A DNA stretch of 64,000 nucleotides from positions 790,031 to 854,030 of the forward strand of contig JAESIW010000020.1 in NCBI GenBank assembly GCA_016802295.1. Direction: 5' to 3'. Positions within the stretch are counted from its first letter, which is position 1. Each line of letters opens with the position of its first letter. The position numbers and the translations under genes were made by a program. The DNA is from Brachionus rotundiformis. Its lineage: Eukaryota; Rotifera; Eurotatoria; Ploima; Brachionidae. Below are positions 32,181 through 45,700 of this stretch, in pieces. Below the pieces are notes generated by a model that searched no databases, was not told the origin of the DNA, and saw nothing but the letters and a program-made list of their open reading frames with translations.

Positions 32181-33113
32181 GGTAATCTGATCAAAAAAGT
32201 CGATGTCGCACCACAATTTTTTTATAATTAAGTAAATTTCATTTTTTTTGTTACAATCAATTAAGTCATTAAAACATTTTTTCATTACCATTTTACACTG
32301 GGCACATACTGGCTGATAATGGTCTGCAGACATGGTCCTATTTTTTTATTCACACCACGTTTTGGTTACTTTTTTAGTGCAATATCCATACCATCAAAAA
32401 ATAGCTGATAATAATAGATGAACCTTTGGTAAATAATTAAGATTTTGTAAATTTTGGCAAGTTTTTAAAATATAAAACTTTTATTGAAAAAAAGAAACTG
32501 TCAAAGATGTATTTTTACGACATTTTTAGACAAAACTTAGCAAATTTAAATTAAATTTTAATATTTGGCATGTTTTGGCACACCATTAGCAGACCCTGTC
32601 AGTTGATGCAATTTTCTGTGTTTTGTACCATGTCGAATTTACTTGACCAGTTTTTACTTTTTTGAATATTGAATAATTTACAACTTACCAATAAAGAACA
32701 AATATTAAAAGGTATCTTTGTTGGAAGGATGGAAATTTTGAGTGATATTAAGTAAAATATTGATCCTGGTTCAAATAAATAAAAATGTGTACGTTTCCAA
32801 ATGTAATGGTACAAAGAGGAAAGATTTTTTGGTATTGTATGCAAAAAACAAGCTGAAATGTATTCTGATAGATTTGTTTGGAAATAAAAAATTTAACTTA
32901 TTTAAATTTAACCAGGAAATATGCATGAAAAAGTCTGGTAACAGATATTAAGTCTAAATCCTCATTTAAAGAAAAAACTTTGATGAAAATATCTGGGTTA
33001 AGTTTAAGTTTATTTTGAGCTAAGTTTTAATGCTAAAATATTCTCTTAAAATAAATTTAAATAAAAAATTAAAATTTTTTCATTTGAAATAATCAAATTG
33101 ATGAATCGACACT
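32181..33113. other. AT-rich region upstream of ERLEC1
   Basis: No recognised gene. Two overlapping opposite-strand frames at 32599-32951 of about 70-80 codons resemble no family I know. The ERLEC1 promoter should lie in the last few hundred bases. Confidence 0.35.
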
Positions 33114-34931
33114 ATGAAATCGATTGTGTCTTTTTTATGTATTGTAGCTCTGGTGCAAGGTGATCTTTTGATCGATACCAAATCGTCAAATATCGGTCTG
33201 GAAGATGATGTTCAATTTTTATTCAAATGGAACTCAATGAGCAATTATTTATCTCTAGACGAAGGGTCCAGCAAAGACATCGAGTTCATTAATCTAAAAA
33301 CCAACAATAACGAAAACTTTAAATGCGCTGTTCCGATCAGTACCTCCAATATTCTCGACTCTGAACAAGCATCCCAGTTGGATATAAACCGAATCCAAAC
33401 CTCAAACCTTTTAGCTGAATTTCACCAAAGAAAACTTTGCTCATACAGAGTAATGCTTTTACTAAAAAAAAATTAAAATTAATAAAAATATTAAATAATT
33501 TACTATAAACAACTCTTATTTTTCAATTTTAAATTTAGATAGAGTCATATTGGATATACGAATTGTGTCATGGAAATTTTGTGAGACAGTACCATGAGAC
33601 CAAGAGCGCTGGTAAAGTGATCATAAATGGTGAATATTATCTAGGATACTTTGACACAACTAAACAGGATCCGGACTATTTTAAACAAAGCAATGAAAAG
33701 CTAATTCCAAGCATAGCTTGGAAAAATTTAAATGGTGTCAAAGTGCCAACCTATGCTGTAAAATATGCCGATGGTACTTCATGTGAAATATTAAAAGATA
33801 CTAAAAGAGAAATAACAATTTTTTATGGTAAAAATATAAATAATTATTGGAAAATTTTAATTGCATGTTTGCTTAGCCTGTGACGAGTTTGGCAATGACA
33901 ACATTGCTGCATTTGAGGAAATAAGCTCTTGTGTTTATGAAATGATTGTTGTGTCCAAATGGATATGTGCCCATCCAACTTACAAGTAAGAAAAAAAATC
34001 TTTTCCACTTTGGTCTCATGGTAAAATGTTTGAAAGAATACCAGAAAAGGTACATCCGCCAATAAGTTGCTATTCAGATGATAACAGAATAACCAAGCCA
34101 TACGAGTTGCTTAGAATTGAAGCTGAACAATCAGCACAGAAAGCTGATAAGAACAAAGTCCAGGTTAAATCTTGATTAATTTGTACTTAAATTAATTCTG
34201 AATTTTGCCTGAATTAGATGACAGACAATGCTGGTCAAACATTTGTTGTTCATTATAAGAATGTCGATGAAGAGGATCAAGATGAAGATAAAAAAGGCCA
34301 AGATGATACAAAAGTCGACCAAGAATCCAGTCAATTGGTAAATGATGATGCTCAGAAGAAAATAGTAAAAGCTTTTTTGGACGGTGAAGAGTGTTTAACA
34401 GGAGTAAGAAGACTTTTATTTCAGAAACTAGATAAGTTTATTTAAATGAAAATATCAGGGCACTGGATGGTGGAAATTTGAAGTCTGTTTTGGTAAACAT
34501 GTGGTGCAGTATCATGAAGATGAAAAGACAAAGAAACGCCAATCGATTCTTCTTGGTACATGGAATCAGGCTAATCATATAAAATGGATCAATTCTAGAC
34601 CGTCCAAAAGACCATTAGAACCAAAGTCACAACGATTGCACTCATCTTTACTTTTTTCGGAAGGAAACAAATGTGACGAAACAAACAAAAATAGATTTGT
34701 GGAAGTAAAGCTTAAGTATGGCAATGAGAATAAACTTTTTTTGATATTTTATTTATGTTTTAAATTTTCATATGAAGATGTGTTAGAAGTAAGACGAATT
34801 CAGCAGCTGTTAGTTTGTATTTAATAGAGCCGGCCTTGTGCGAATACTTATTAGGAATAGAGTCACCATGGTTATGTGATTACGTCGAGTCAGTAGATGC
34901 CAATGGACTTTTAGAGAAAAAGTCGCCGTAG
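33114..34931 (+). CDS. ERLEC1: Erlectin (ERLEC1/XTP3-B), ER lectin with two MRH domains
   Basis: Erlectin binds trimmed N-glycans on misfolded glycoproteins in the ER and works with the SEL1L-HRD1 ERAD complex. Proposed exons: 33114-33449, 33539-33827, 33877-33985, 34037-34163, 34218-34403, 34459-34715 and 34778-34931. They total 1458 nt (485 residues), almost the human length of 483. A signal peptide (MKSIVSFLCIVALVQG) is followed by MRH1 (CSYRIESYWIYELCHG, VRQYHE, YYLGY, ACDEFGN, SCVYEMIVVS). A low-complexity acidic Asp/Glu/Lys/Gln linker comes next. MRH2 follows (GTGWWKFEVCFGKHVVQYHE, LLGTWNQ), and then a conserved C-terminus (YLLGIESPWLC, DANGLL). Two MRH domains separate it from OS-9, which has one. 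All six introns are short. Confidence 0.93.
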
Positions 34932-35740
34932 AAATCATTTTTGATACTTTTTTTAATTCAGATAGTTTTAAATGTTTAAATTTAAATTTTAAAAATCACT
35001 TTAAACAAAAAAATATATATACAAGTATAAAAATAATTTAAAAGACTTTTTATTCTATTTTATAATGATAAGAATTAAATATTTCTTGATTTGAGAAAAT
35101 TAAATTGTTAAAAGAAATTATTATGTTATTTTATAAATAAAATTAAATTTAAATATTCAGCATATTTTTTTATAGCTTTATAAAATCAAATGTTTAATAC
35201 TTAAAATGGTTGATATAAATTAAAAAAAATAATTTAAACGATTTTAAATTAAAATAAAATTTGCTACGAATATCTAATATTTCAACCAAAATTTTGTAAA
35301 TTTTTTTAGACAAGATGCTGTTCTGGTTTGGAATAGTTGCTTTCTACCATTTATTAGATTTTTGTTTGTTGTTAATTTTATAGAGAATTTTTTGATTTCT
35401 GAAAATTTATATGACTATAATCAAATGGTGTAGGAACTGGAAAATATCTGGATAACTATTATAAATGTATAATGAAAAACAAAAAACCATAATCATAAGA
35501 TATTTGCCAAAGCAAACTGTAGCATAAAAATATGTGAAGGTAGTTTTGAAATCCATTGATTAAAATTTTAGCACCCAAATTTTAAGATACTTTTCCAAAG
35601 GCTGAATACAAGCAGCCTTACAGGAATTTAAATAATGGCCAAAAAAATTTCAAAATCAAAATGAAAGTTTTAATTTATATTAATTTATTTATTTAAAAAT
35701 TTTACTCTCATGATAATTAATTTAATTAATTAAATTAGTT
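34932..35740. other. Convergent intergenic region between ERLEC1 and TP53RK
   Basis: The two genes face each other, so this region holds both 3' ends. It is AT-rich and no other feature is supported. Confidence 0.5.
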
Positions 35741-36487
35741 TTAGCCGACCATTGACCGCTTTCGACCTCTCTGTCTGACCAATTCAAGTCTGTCCAAAAT
35801 TTGCTTACTATTTGAACCACATTCTGTCTGATATCCGCTCAAAATGTTCTCGAAAATTAAGCTTGCCTGTTGAGAATGTGTTGACAGCAAGGCTCTCTCC
35901 AGAACATACAAGTCAACAGCTTTGTCTTCATATTGACCAGTTTGACTTGTCTTAAAACTCAGACCAAAATCAATAATTACAATTCTATAATCTTCACTTT
36001 CATAATTTTGAATGAGAATATTTGATGTTGTTAAGTCACCATGCACAATCAAATCATAATGCAATTTTCCAATTATTTTGCCAATCTGGATGGACAGATT
36101 TTTCATTTTGGCTTCGAAATCTTCTACTGGCAGATTTTTTTTTACCATGTTTAAAATGAAGTCACGACATGTCACTGAGTTGTCTATAAATTCCATTACT
36201 ATAATTCCATTAGGCAGATCAGAGAAATATACTTTAGGACAATTGATGCCCAAAGAGGCAGCCTTTTGTAGCAATTTAACTTCCATTTTAGTTCGCTTAT
36301 TGTTTATAGCTTTATCAAGATCAGGATGACGATAAGTCTTCTTGAAACGTTCTTTAATTATAGAATTTTTTGCTTGGTAAACACCTGAATAGACCTTGGC
36401 TTCGGCGCCCTGTCTTATCAGCTTGAATTCCTTCAAAATATCCAAATTGGACAAATTGGCCAAATTTGAATTATCCACCGAGTCCAT
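35741..36487 (-). CDS. TP53RK: TP53RK/Bud32 (PRPK), KEOPS kinase-like ATPase
   Basis: Small atypical kinase of the KEOPS/EKC complex, which makes the N6-threonylcarbamoyl modification (t6A37) of ANN-decoding tRNAs. It is 248 residues and intronless, the usual length. The nucleotide loop is reduced to IRQGAEAKVY (about 24-33), as in the family. The Lys in IIKERF is at about 45. The catalytic loop HGDLTTSN is at 149-156 and DFG at 173-175. The C-terminus VRQRGRKRSMVG is the conserved Bud32 tail. It is the first of three closely spaced intronless genes on this strand, with 231 nt from its start to the CCDC12 stop. Confidence 0.97.
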   Translation of the reverse strand: MDSVDNSNLANLSNLDILKEFKLIRQGAEAKVYSGVYQAKNSIIKERFKKTYRHPDLDKAINNKRTKMEVKLLQKAASLGINCPKVYFSDLPNGIIVMEFIDNSVTCRDFILNMVKKNLPVEDFEAKMKNLSIQIGKIIGKLHYDLIVHGDLTTSNILIQNYESEDYRIVIIDFGLSFKTSQTGQYEDKAVDLYVLERALLSTHSQQASLIFENILSGYQTECGSNSKQILDRLELVRQRGRKRSMVG

Positions 36488-36718
36488 TTGTATAAAATAT
36501 GAAATTATTTTGTTAAAAAAAAAACGTTTTCAAATTAATAAATTAATTTAATTGAAAAAAAGTTATTTTAATTTTGTATAAAATTTTTTAATCTAAATTT
36601 TCAAGCATGTAGCAGATATTTAAAGCAGGTAGCCATGTTAAAGTCCATTTAAGATTTTTTCCAAAGATATTTACAAGTTTATTTATTATTTTAATAATTA
36701 TTTATATTTGTTAATTTA

Positions 36719-37309
36719 TTAATATTCATCTTCATCACTGATATCATGTTGTTGATATACATAAACATTTTGACTATCAACGGAGCCGCTTTGATCAAGC
36801 TGTACGCTCTCTTCTTCAGATTCTGAGTCACTACCATCACCATTACTGTTGTTCTGGTCTTTAAAACCCCTGGAGCCAACAGTAACCAATTCGGCCAGAT
36901 CTGAGCTTTTATCTTTAGTCAATCTGTCACGTATGAGCTCTACAATCGCTTTTTGGGTACGTTTCTCAAGAATTTTCAGCTTTTTTTCACATTCTCTCTT
37001 AAGATCCCAGTCTATCTTCTGGGGTGCCAAAGTGGCCAAGTCGATTTCTTTCTCAATCAACGATTTCGGGTTTGCACTATCCAATTGTTCTTTTATGTCA
37101 TCCCGAATCTCGGTCAAGTCCGGCTTTGGCAAAATATTCGCTTTCAATTCATCGTCTTTAGGTGTATAGTTGCGGAACAATGGTTTGGGAAAAATTTCAC
37201 CATTTTCTTCACTTTTGCCATTCAAAGTTTTCAGTCTTCCCTCGCGCAACGCCTTCAAGCGCTCCTTTCGCTTCATTGCCTCTTGATCCAAAGTCCCAAC
37301 CGAGTCCAT
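36719..37309 (-). CDS. CCDC12: CCDC12 (Cwf18 family), spliceosome-associated
   Basis: Cwf18-family component of the activated spliceosome (Prp19-related or Bact complexes). It is 196 residues in one exon. The family blocks are clear: RKERLKALREGR near the N-terminus, LFRNYTPKDDELK, then IDLATLAPQKIDWDLKRE and LEKRTQKAIVELIRDRL. The C-terminal 45 residues are acidic and Ser-rich (SDSESEEES) and are longer than in the human protein. It sits 207 nt downstream of DPY30 on the same strand. Confidence 0.92.
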   Translation of the reverse strand: MDSVGTLDQEAMKRKERLKALREGRLKTLNGKSEENGEIFPKPLFRNYTPKDDELKANILPKPDLTEIRDDIKEQLDSANPKSLIEKEIDLATLAPQKIDWDLKRECEKKLKILEKRTQKAIVELIRDRLTKDKSSDLAELVTVGSRGFKDQNNSNGDGSDSESEEESVQLDQSGSVDSQNVYVYQQHDISDEDEY

Positions 37310-37516
37310 TCTTCCAATTAAACACTAAGCTCATTTACCAATGTCACTATTTGTCCAGACTTAATACCGGAATAGTTAATTTAAAAAATAAATAATTTAA
37401 AACTTTATTTAATTTGATTTGAAAATTTTATTAACCAAAAAAAGTACAATTTAATTATAAATTAAAAATTTTATTCCGAGTCTTATTCAAAGTAAAAAAA
37501 TATATAATCTGAAAAA

Positions 37517-38008
37517 TTATTCAAATTTGTCTTTATTTTTGAGTAAATAAGTTGCTAGGTACTCGATTGGATTTGGGGGACGTTCTTTGGCCAAAACACT
37601 CATACCTTGGAGCAAAATGGGAACTATTGTCTGATCTAGATAGGCTCGTACAGGCAAACTTTGCAAGTCAACTTTTTGCTTTTTAGTGTTCTGTGCCTCT
37701 TGAGACTCTTGTTCGATCATTTTTTCCACATTTTGGTCCAAGCCCGACTGAACATTTGACGCTTCGGTCTCATTATTTGTTTCCTCTTTGGTTTCTTCGA
37801 CGGGCGCAGCCTCTGGTATCTGCTCTTTGGACTCCTCTGGCTGAGCTGGTGTTTGCTCGCCTTCTGCCACTTCCTGCTTTGGCTCGGCCTGTTCTTCCAC
37901 AGCTGGTTGCGCTGGCTGTGTCTCGGTCTGAGCTGGTACATTTTCTTCCACATTCATTTGTTCATTTTGTTGGCTGGTTTGTTCAGCTGGAGCAACACTT
38001 TCTGACAT
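37517..38008 (-). CDS. DPY30: DPY30, COMPASS/SET1-MLL subunit with long acidic N-terminus
   Basis: DPY30 dimerises and binds ASH2L in SET1/MLL H3K4 methyltransferase complexes. The Dpy-30 motif occupies about residues 118-160 (LPVRAYLDQTIVPILLQGMS, PPNPIEYLATYLLKNK) and is highly conserved. The N-terminal 110 residues are a Glu/Gln/Pro/Ala-rich low-complexity tail. The protein is 163 residues, against 99 in human. It is intronless and first in the minus-strand trio. Confidence 0.95.
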   Translation of the reverse strand: MSESVAPAEQTSQQNEQMNVEENVPAQTETQPAQPAVEEQAEPKQEVAEGEQTPAQPEESKEQIPEAAPVEETKEETNNETEASNVQSGLDQNVEKMIEQESQEAQNTKKQKVDLQSLPVRAYLDQTIVPILLQGMSVLAKERPPNPIEYLATYLLKNKDKFE

Positions 38009-39744
38009 TTTGGTAGACTTGAATAAATCTAAATTTTAATTTAAAATTTTTTATAGACAATGAAAAAAATGGTAATAAATAGAGAAATGTTTAGAATTTT
38101 ATTCTAAATGATTTTTATTGCCGTACGAGATTTTAAAATAAGCAAGAATTAATTACTTATTTGTGTTAGCTTTTGAGTGTTTTTATGGTCGTGTTTGCTT
38201 GAGCATAATTATGTCTTAGTGCTCAAAGTCTTTGTCTTACTTGGCTCAGTAAACCAAAGCAAAAATAGGGTTAGTTTTTGACAACATTAATTAATTATAA
38301 ACATGGTTTGTTTTATTGCCCCAATTTTGCCTATAGGATAAGATTAGTTGAGTTAATTAACCAAGTTTGAATAAAAATTTAGTCGAATTTTATTATTTTT
38401 ATAACTCTATAAATTTAAATTATTAAATTAGAATAAAAAAAACACTTTTTTGGCTAAATATTTGAAAATTTAAATATCGGCTTGACATATACCGATAAAA
38501 GGTCAGCTAGAAAAAGCTTTTGGAAGGGCTAGCTGGTTTGGGGTGGCCAAAAAGGCAGCCAGACCAAATAAATAAAATAATCTGAAATTTGATATGAATC
38601 TAATAAGAAATTTAATACTCTGTTGTTATTTTTGCATATTTAGAATTTGTTCTAGAAACTTAAGTTATCTATTCGTATAAATATACATAGACTTCCTTGG
38701 ATAAATTTTTAAATTTGCTCAAGCAACAAGCACCATTTATCAATTCGTATTTATTATATGGATGATGAACTGATAAGAAATTTAAATATCAAAATAATTT
38801 ATCTTGTTCCTGACAAATGATTAATTATTTATGCTCAATGTTTTAAAAATAGCCAAGACAGATGCGTTCGGGTGACTGATAAAACCTATAAATCAGTGTG
38901 TCGGAAAAACAATAAGATAAAAAAAATTCTCTTATAATAATTTTTCTAAATATTTATCTTTTAAATTTTTATATTCTAATATCTGACTTGTGATAATAAA
39001 ATTTTATTGTTCTAGAAAAGTGTTTAATTAATTAACTATAAAATTTTTGAAGTAAAATTAAGAATTATATTAACAAACTACTATTGATATACTAATTTTC
39101 TTTAAGTAAAAGTAAATTAAGACTAAGAAAATGGAAAATTTAACTAAACCTTATTAAAATTAGTCGTCTTTTTTAATTGAATAGACGACTTAAATATCAA
39201 AGTTAATCATAAATTTTTAATTTATCATGGTAATTGGAGAGCATATTTACTAAAGATTGCTAAAACAAATACATTTTTGTGGTCCTTAGCTTTATCTATT
39301 TTAATTGGTAATTCATATTAATAAAATAATAATAAAGCACCCTTTTTAGTTAAGAACTCAAATTTGCATCACTTTATCTGGCTCTGGCTACTATGGTATA
39401 TGTGATAATTGCTTTCTAACTTTTCCAATACTAACAAACACTAGACAGAGTTCTTGAATGGACAGCAGACCTGATTCCACTGGAACTATTTTTTATTCTT
39501 TATACGGATTTTTTAAAATGCTCAAAAAATCCAATCGAGGTGTGGTTAATCTCCTTTGGAAAAAATATTCCACACGATTTTTTCTATTTTATCCAAAATT
39601 AAAAAAAAAATTAGAAAAAAACTATATTTGTTTGATGAAGCAATTAATTAAGCTTAATTTAAATATTTTATGAATTAAAATTATTTAAAAAAAAATATTT
39701 AATAGACAAATTAACAATAAAAACTAACAAAAAATAAAAAAAAG
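38009..39744. other. Upstream of DPY30; no other gene recognised
   Basis: AT-rich. A patch near 38480-38570 contains GGTCAGCTAGAAAAAGC and GGTTTGGGGTGGCCAAAAAG and is less AT-rich, but I recognise nothing in it. The 71-codon frame at 39458 has no homology I know. Confidence 0.4.
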
Positions 39745-42700
39745 CTAAGTTTTCTTAGAATAAAGATTACAACAACGACGTGGGTCTAAAAAATATGAAG
39801 TTTTTTCTAACAAGCAGCTAACAATGCTCTTATTTTCGTCAGTAGTGCATTTGGTGGCACCAGAGTCTTTTATCTGTTTACGTAAACAAATGAAATTTTT
39901 TGCTTCATTATCAAATTTTCTGCGTCTCATTAATTCCTTTAAGTAAAATAATTTGAATAAAATATTTATCCGGAATCTAAATCTACCTCAAGTTGATCAA
40001 ACTCTTTATCATTATGTCCACTTAGATTTTTATTAACAGCAAGCATTTCATTTATGGATACCATTTTGTCCATGTTTTCGATAAACTTTATCAAATAAAA
40101 GCACTCTCCAAGGCACTTCTCTAGTCCATGTTTATTTTTACTCCACAAACTAAGTCTAACAGACGCTCCATCTGCTTTTAAAACCACCACAGGTATGTTA
40201 TCTCTGGTAAAAAATTTAAATAAAAATTTTATCAGATAATTTAGCGTTTGCTTACATTACTAATGTTTGATTAAAATAAATTTTGTTATTTGATCGCTTA
40301 GAAGCTAAGTTGGTTCGCTTTTCGACACCAATTTGGGGAAAAAAACCACTTGGTAACAAGTCTATTCTAATAAAGTAGTTAATTTTGTCTATTCCGGGAA
40401 CAAACAATTTCCCACAAACAACTAAATCAAAAAGTTAATTAGTTGCTTAAAAATTTATTGTATAAAATCACAAGTATACTTTTTAGTATAAAAGTTATTG
40501 AATTTTTTTTGTTTTCATAACCAATCTTAAAGTATATGCTGCCAATATGCGCTTGGTCAGTCTTTTTGAAATAATTATTAATTAGATTTTTTTATAAAAT
40601 AAAAACTTACATAAAAATCACTATTATTTAAATAATTTAGATGATTTAGTATAAGTTCGTATGTTGGCTGAGAGAATTTTTTTATATCATTGACAAAAGT
40701 TCGCAAATTGTTTATATAAAAATTTATTTTTTCTTCACTTTTGATTGAAATTAATAATTTCTTGTGCAAATATTCACTTTTGCCAGCATCTATAATCGTA
40801 AAATAACCATATAAATTTAAGTTCCAAAATTAAATGTTGATAAGTAAGTTCAACAAAAGCTTGAAGATCTAGACTTTGCAGATGATTTGGTGATAATAGC
40901 AAATAGAAAAATGGACATGAAAATGAAAATGCAAGATTTGGTAAACAACATTAGACCATCATGACTTAAATAAGTGGGACCAAAGCGAAAGTTTTGTGGA
41001 AATTGGATACAAACATTGAGCGTGAGTGAATTCACATACTTTGGAAGCTTAAGTGAATCAATGGAAACGCATTAAGACATTAAGAATAGGCTTGGAAAAG
41101 CAAAAGAAGCATTTGCCAGACCCAAACCAGTCTGGGAAAAAAAAATCAACATATATAACACTTTGGTAAAATCCTCACTGATGAATGGAAGCGAATGCTG
41201 GGGAGTGTCTGAGTTGGATATAAAAAGCCTGAACATCTTTTCACACTGGTAGCCTGAGAAGGATTATTGGGATAGACTGGTCTGAAACAATGTCAAATGA
41301 TGAGCTATACAGAAGAACGAAACCAGAGCCAATGAACCAATGTATCAAGAACAAGAAACAGAGCTCTTAAAAAGACGCCTCGATGATGATACGAATCGAT
41401 TAAAGTAGAAAGACCAGCAGTAGCATGGAGAAACAATCACGAAGGAGCTCACTGAAATGGAAATGACTTGAGCGAAACAAAAGAATTCTATATAATAAAA
41501 TAAATCTTTAATTATTTTCTAAGATAACATTTTTTTATAAGTCCAAATTAAAAGATCTATCTAAAATAAAAAAGTTACCTAAATAATTTAAATCATCTAT
41601 CATTGACGACAAATTAAATGATATAAAAATATTATCTAAAATTTCCATTTTTTGATATATGTCTTGGTAAAAACTGTACTTTTCCTTAAAAAAAAAGTCT
41701 TTTATACTTTGTTCTATGATAGTTTATTCAAAAAATCACATTTCTGGGCAATAGCTCGTGTATTTCTTTAATAAAATGGCTTCTGATGCAAAACATAAAT
41801 TGTTTGTCAAGATCTGGAAGTTTTTTGTCCAAAATCTGGTAACATTTGTCGAAAAATTCCAACAATGGAAGATGATTTCTAGTTGTATAGAAACTCACTA
41901 TTAAATATTTAATATGTTTTATCAGTATTTGTCCAGCTTGGGTAATTATTGATCTGGTTATAGATTCCACATCGATCAGACATTGGTCAACCGAATTTTT
42001 CAAAGTATTCCTTCAATTAATTTCAATTAAATTAATTTAAATAAGCTCATTAAACAAACTTCAAATTTTCACTTAGAATATTTTCCGAATAAATCTGGTC
42101 TAGATCGTTTACAATTTGGCTAAAATTGAGCAAATTTTCCAAATTAGATATCACTTTTTTCTTTATATAAATTGTATTATTCACACAAATGCAAATTTTT
42201 CTAAAAGATTCGAGCCTAGTGTCAAGACTTTCGGCGAACTTGGTCATAAAAAAAAAATCTTTTCTTGCAAGGTTTTCTTTAAGCTTGAAGAGATAGTGGC
42301 GAAAAGTGTCACCTATTATCTAAATATTGAAAAATAATTAAAATTATATTAATAAAATTAATTTTAATTCAACTAGCCTCATTTATTGTAGCGGTTCCTA
42401 CATATTTCAATTCGTGGTCATCAAAGTCCACGTCATTCCATTCTTTACAAATCTATCCAAAGTATTTAAATTAAATTTTTTTTCCAAAGAAATTTTTTCA
42501 TTTACTGTCAAAAAATGGTCAGATATCAAGATTGAAGTAACAGATATGGGATTTTTTTCATTTATTTCTTTTGTATCTTCGAGACGAAGGGCATTCTCAA
42601 CATAATTTCTGGCAACAATTTTATAAGTGTCAAGCCAAAAAGCCACAATGTCCTTTTCTCTGTACCATATTGTATAATGGTTCAATTTTAGCTTGAAAGA

Positions 42701-45700
42701 CTCCCTCTCAGGTACCATTTTTGACAAATTTTTGCTTAATTGGCGACAATTTACATACAACTCATAAGATAAGCGTGAGCTTCTGTTCATATTTGATTTG
42801 AAGCATCTGTATAGTTGTTGGTACTCGTTAAGAAACTTTAAAACCAGTTGAACAGGTCCACTTAGCTAAAAACATTTTTTATTTTTTAAAAAATTTTAAT
42901 CACAAATACCTACTGAAATTGATATATTTATACATGCTATTTTTTTGTAGCTTATAAAGTTGTTTAAGTAGTTACTGGTGAATTGATCACTTAAAATAAG
43001 ATCATTCAGCAAACCAATGGTCTTGTTTATGCTCAGCATCCATTGAAGCAAAAGTGTCTCATTTTGTTCACTAATTTCCTGAATTTTTACTCTTTTGGCA
43101 ATAAATATTCCAACATCTTCCTGAAAATTAGAACAATTTAGGAAAACTTTTAAAATAAATAATTCTAATGGTTTGAAATTTTATGGCAACAAGTTTATTA
43201 AATAATTAAAAGGTTAATGTTACATTGTAATTCCCAGTTAAAATATAAAAGAAATTTTTTCGATTTTAAAAGACTCGTCAACGTTTGTCCTATTTACAAA
43301 ATAGGAAATAAATCAGGTTGTAAATATTAAAGGCCTATTTTTGATACATGCATACCATGTACCTTATATCAACCGGTCATCAAGTAGATGACTGCTAAAT
43401 ATTTTTTACCATGGAGAGTTTCAATCCATGACACTCATTTAAGTTACTTCAAGATTTTAATTAGCTGGGTTAATGAGTGGTCAATGGATCCAAATTTTGG
43501 AAAATGGGAGATCATAAGTTTTTGTTAAAATTAACAGTGTGGCAATAAACAGTGTGGTGTAAATATCCATACCCAACTCTTTCAAAAACTCCACAAAGTG
43601 CCTGAACCCTCGATCGACCACTAAAATATCACGCTTTTTAAAAAAAATTTGAAAAATCCTCCTTATTTTTTGAAAATTGATGAATCATCTGCTAAATAGG
43701 GTCCGAAGCAAGCAATTATGTGTCCTTTTGTAGTTGCCAAGAGCATTTTTTTTACTAGATTTCTTCCTAAATAAAAAGTTTAAACATCATAAACTTAAGA
43801 TCAAAATCAAGAAAATAACCTTATGAAAAGAAAAGGACTTTTTTTGAAAAGAATAATTTATTTTAGCTTTCTTAATACCCAATCTAAGTCTTGCCAAAAA
43901 CATGATCAATGAATCACTTTTCGATATCGAATAAGGCCAATCACCATCAATTGACTGCAATAACATGCTAAACTGAAGAATGACATCAATGATGTTTCTT
44001 GATTTTCTTGTTCAAGTAAACTCAACTTGTTAAGATGGTCAATTAAAACAGTATATTCTAGCATTTTATTCAAATTTATATAGCATTTATAGCAAACGTA
44101 TTTGAACTTTTTTAAATTAACCTTTCACTAATGCAACGACGATACTCTTTTATAACTCCCTTTTTGCAGAAATAAAATTTGCTTCAAGTATATTTTTAGA
44201 TGCTAAATACGAATTTGAACTTAATTTTTTGAAATTAGGCTGGGGATACCCTTAAAAAAAAACGTCAAAGTACAAAAACTAACATAAACTTTGAATTAAA
44301 ATATCTCACTCATAACAAGAATTATATTAAATTTTGATAATGCACTATAAACTAGACTTTATGCTCTTTCACAATTGTATTTGATGTATTTTGTCGAGGG
44401 TTCAGTTCTTGAGATTTTTCTTGCTCAAAAAAATGCATTTTTTAAGTATCCCTACTTTGAGTGCGTATATCTCTGGAATGAGACAATTAGGAAAAAAAAT
44501 AAAATCATATTTTTAACACACAAGAACTTTATTTTATTAGTTCGTGTAAATAAGGTAAATATCTTGATGTGAAAATACGTGCAAATTGTCCTTTATCTAA
44601 AATGTATTTATAAAAGCAAAAAATAAAAAGGATAAATATTTATTTAATTACTAACAAGATTTCCCCAAAATGGAATCTTCATGATCTGAGCATTAATCAA
44701 AATTTTTTACAGCTACTTACTTTAACCTTTCTGTTCAATTTTTCTACCAATAAGGTCGCCAATCTGATTGATTTTTCCTTATCAATTGTAGCCAAGGTAT
44801 TCTTAAATATGTCAATAACTCTTAATTAAAAATATTAGTCAGTCAAAAAAATTATTTAAATTTTTTCCCTACTCGAGAAAGCATTTTAAATTAGAATTTT
44901 TTTCCTCATTCCATGGAAACGTTGTCAAATTAATTAGATAAAACTGAAAAAAATTTTCCATTAAGCCAAATGTCATAGACTCGAGCTCATTTTGTTCATA
45001 GTGTGACAATTTCCAAGCATCAAAATCCTTTAACCATTCAGCCTGGTCAAGAAGAACTTTTAAATCGAGTGAATTTAAGGTTAAGAATTTGGACAGTTCC
45101 AACAATTCTCTTTAAAAAATTACTCAATAAATATAATTTTTAAATATATTTAATTACATTAAATTTTTTGAATTAGAGGCAATCATGAAAAAGTCTGAAA
45201 ACATATTTAGGAAATTAATTCCAGTTTTGCTCAATGATTCATTCTTTTGCTTCAAGAACTCGTAGTCAAATACTTGGTTCAGCAAGTATTTGTATTGATT
45301 TAGTAATCTAGATCGGTCGTCAGTGGTCAAGCTCTCGGTTACTTCATTATCTGACCCGTCATCTTTCTACATATAGATTAGGAAAATATTTTAAGCTTAA
45401 TTTCTACTTACAAAATCAATCCTACAGGCAATTTGGAACTTTAAATAGCCATTGTGATTGTGACGGCACTCCAAATTGTTCCAATTTAAATTTAATTCTT
45501 TTAAATTCTTGAAAAAAGATAATTTTTATTTACTCACAAACATAACTTACTCTAATTTTAATTCTAAATTGACCAATAAAGTCCTTATGATTTTTCCTCA
45601 ATTCAGAGACAGATCTCCATACTCTAATTAATGGATAAAAAATAAACAAAGAAAAAAATATAAAATAAAATAAACTTTTTTAAGAAATAATTCTCATTTT

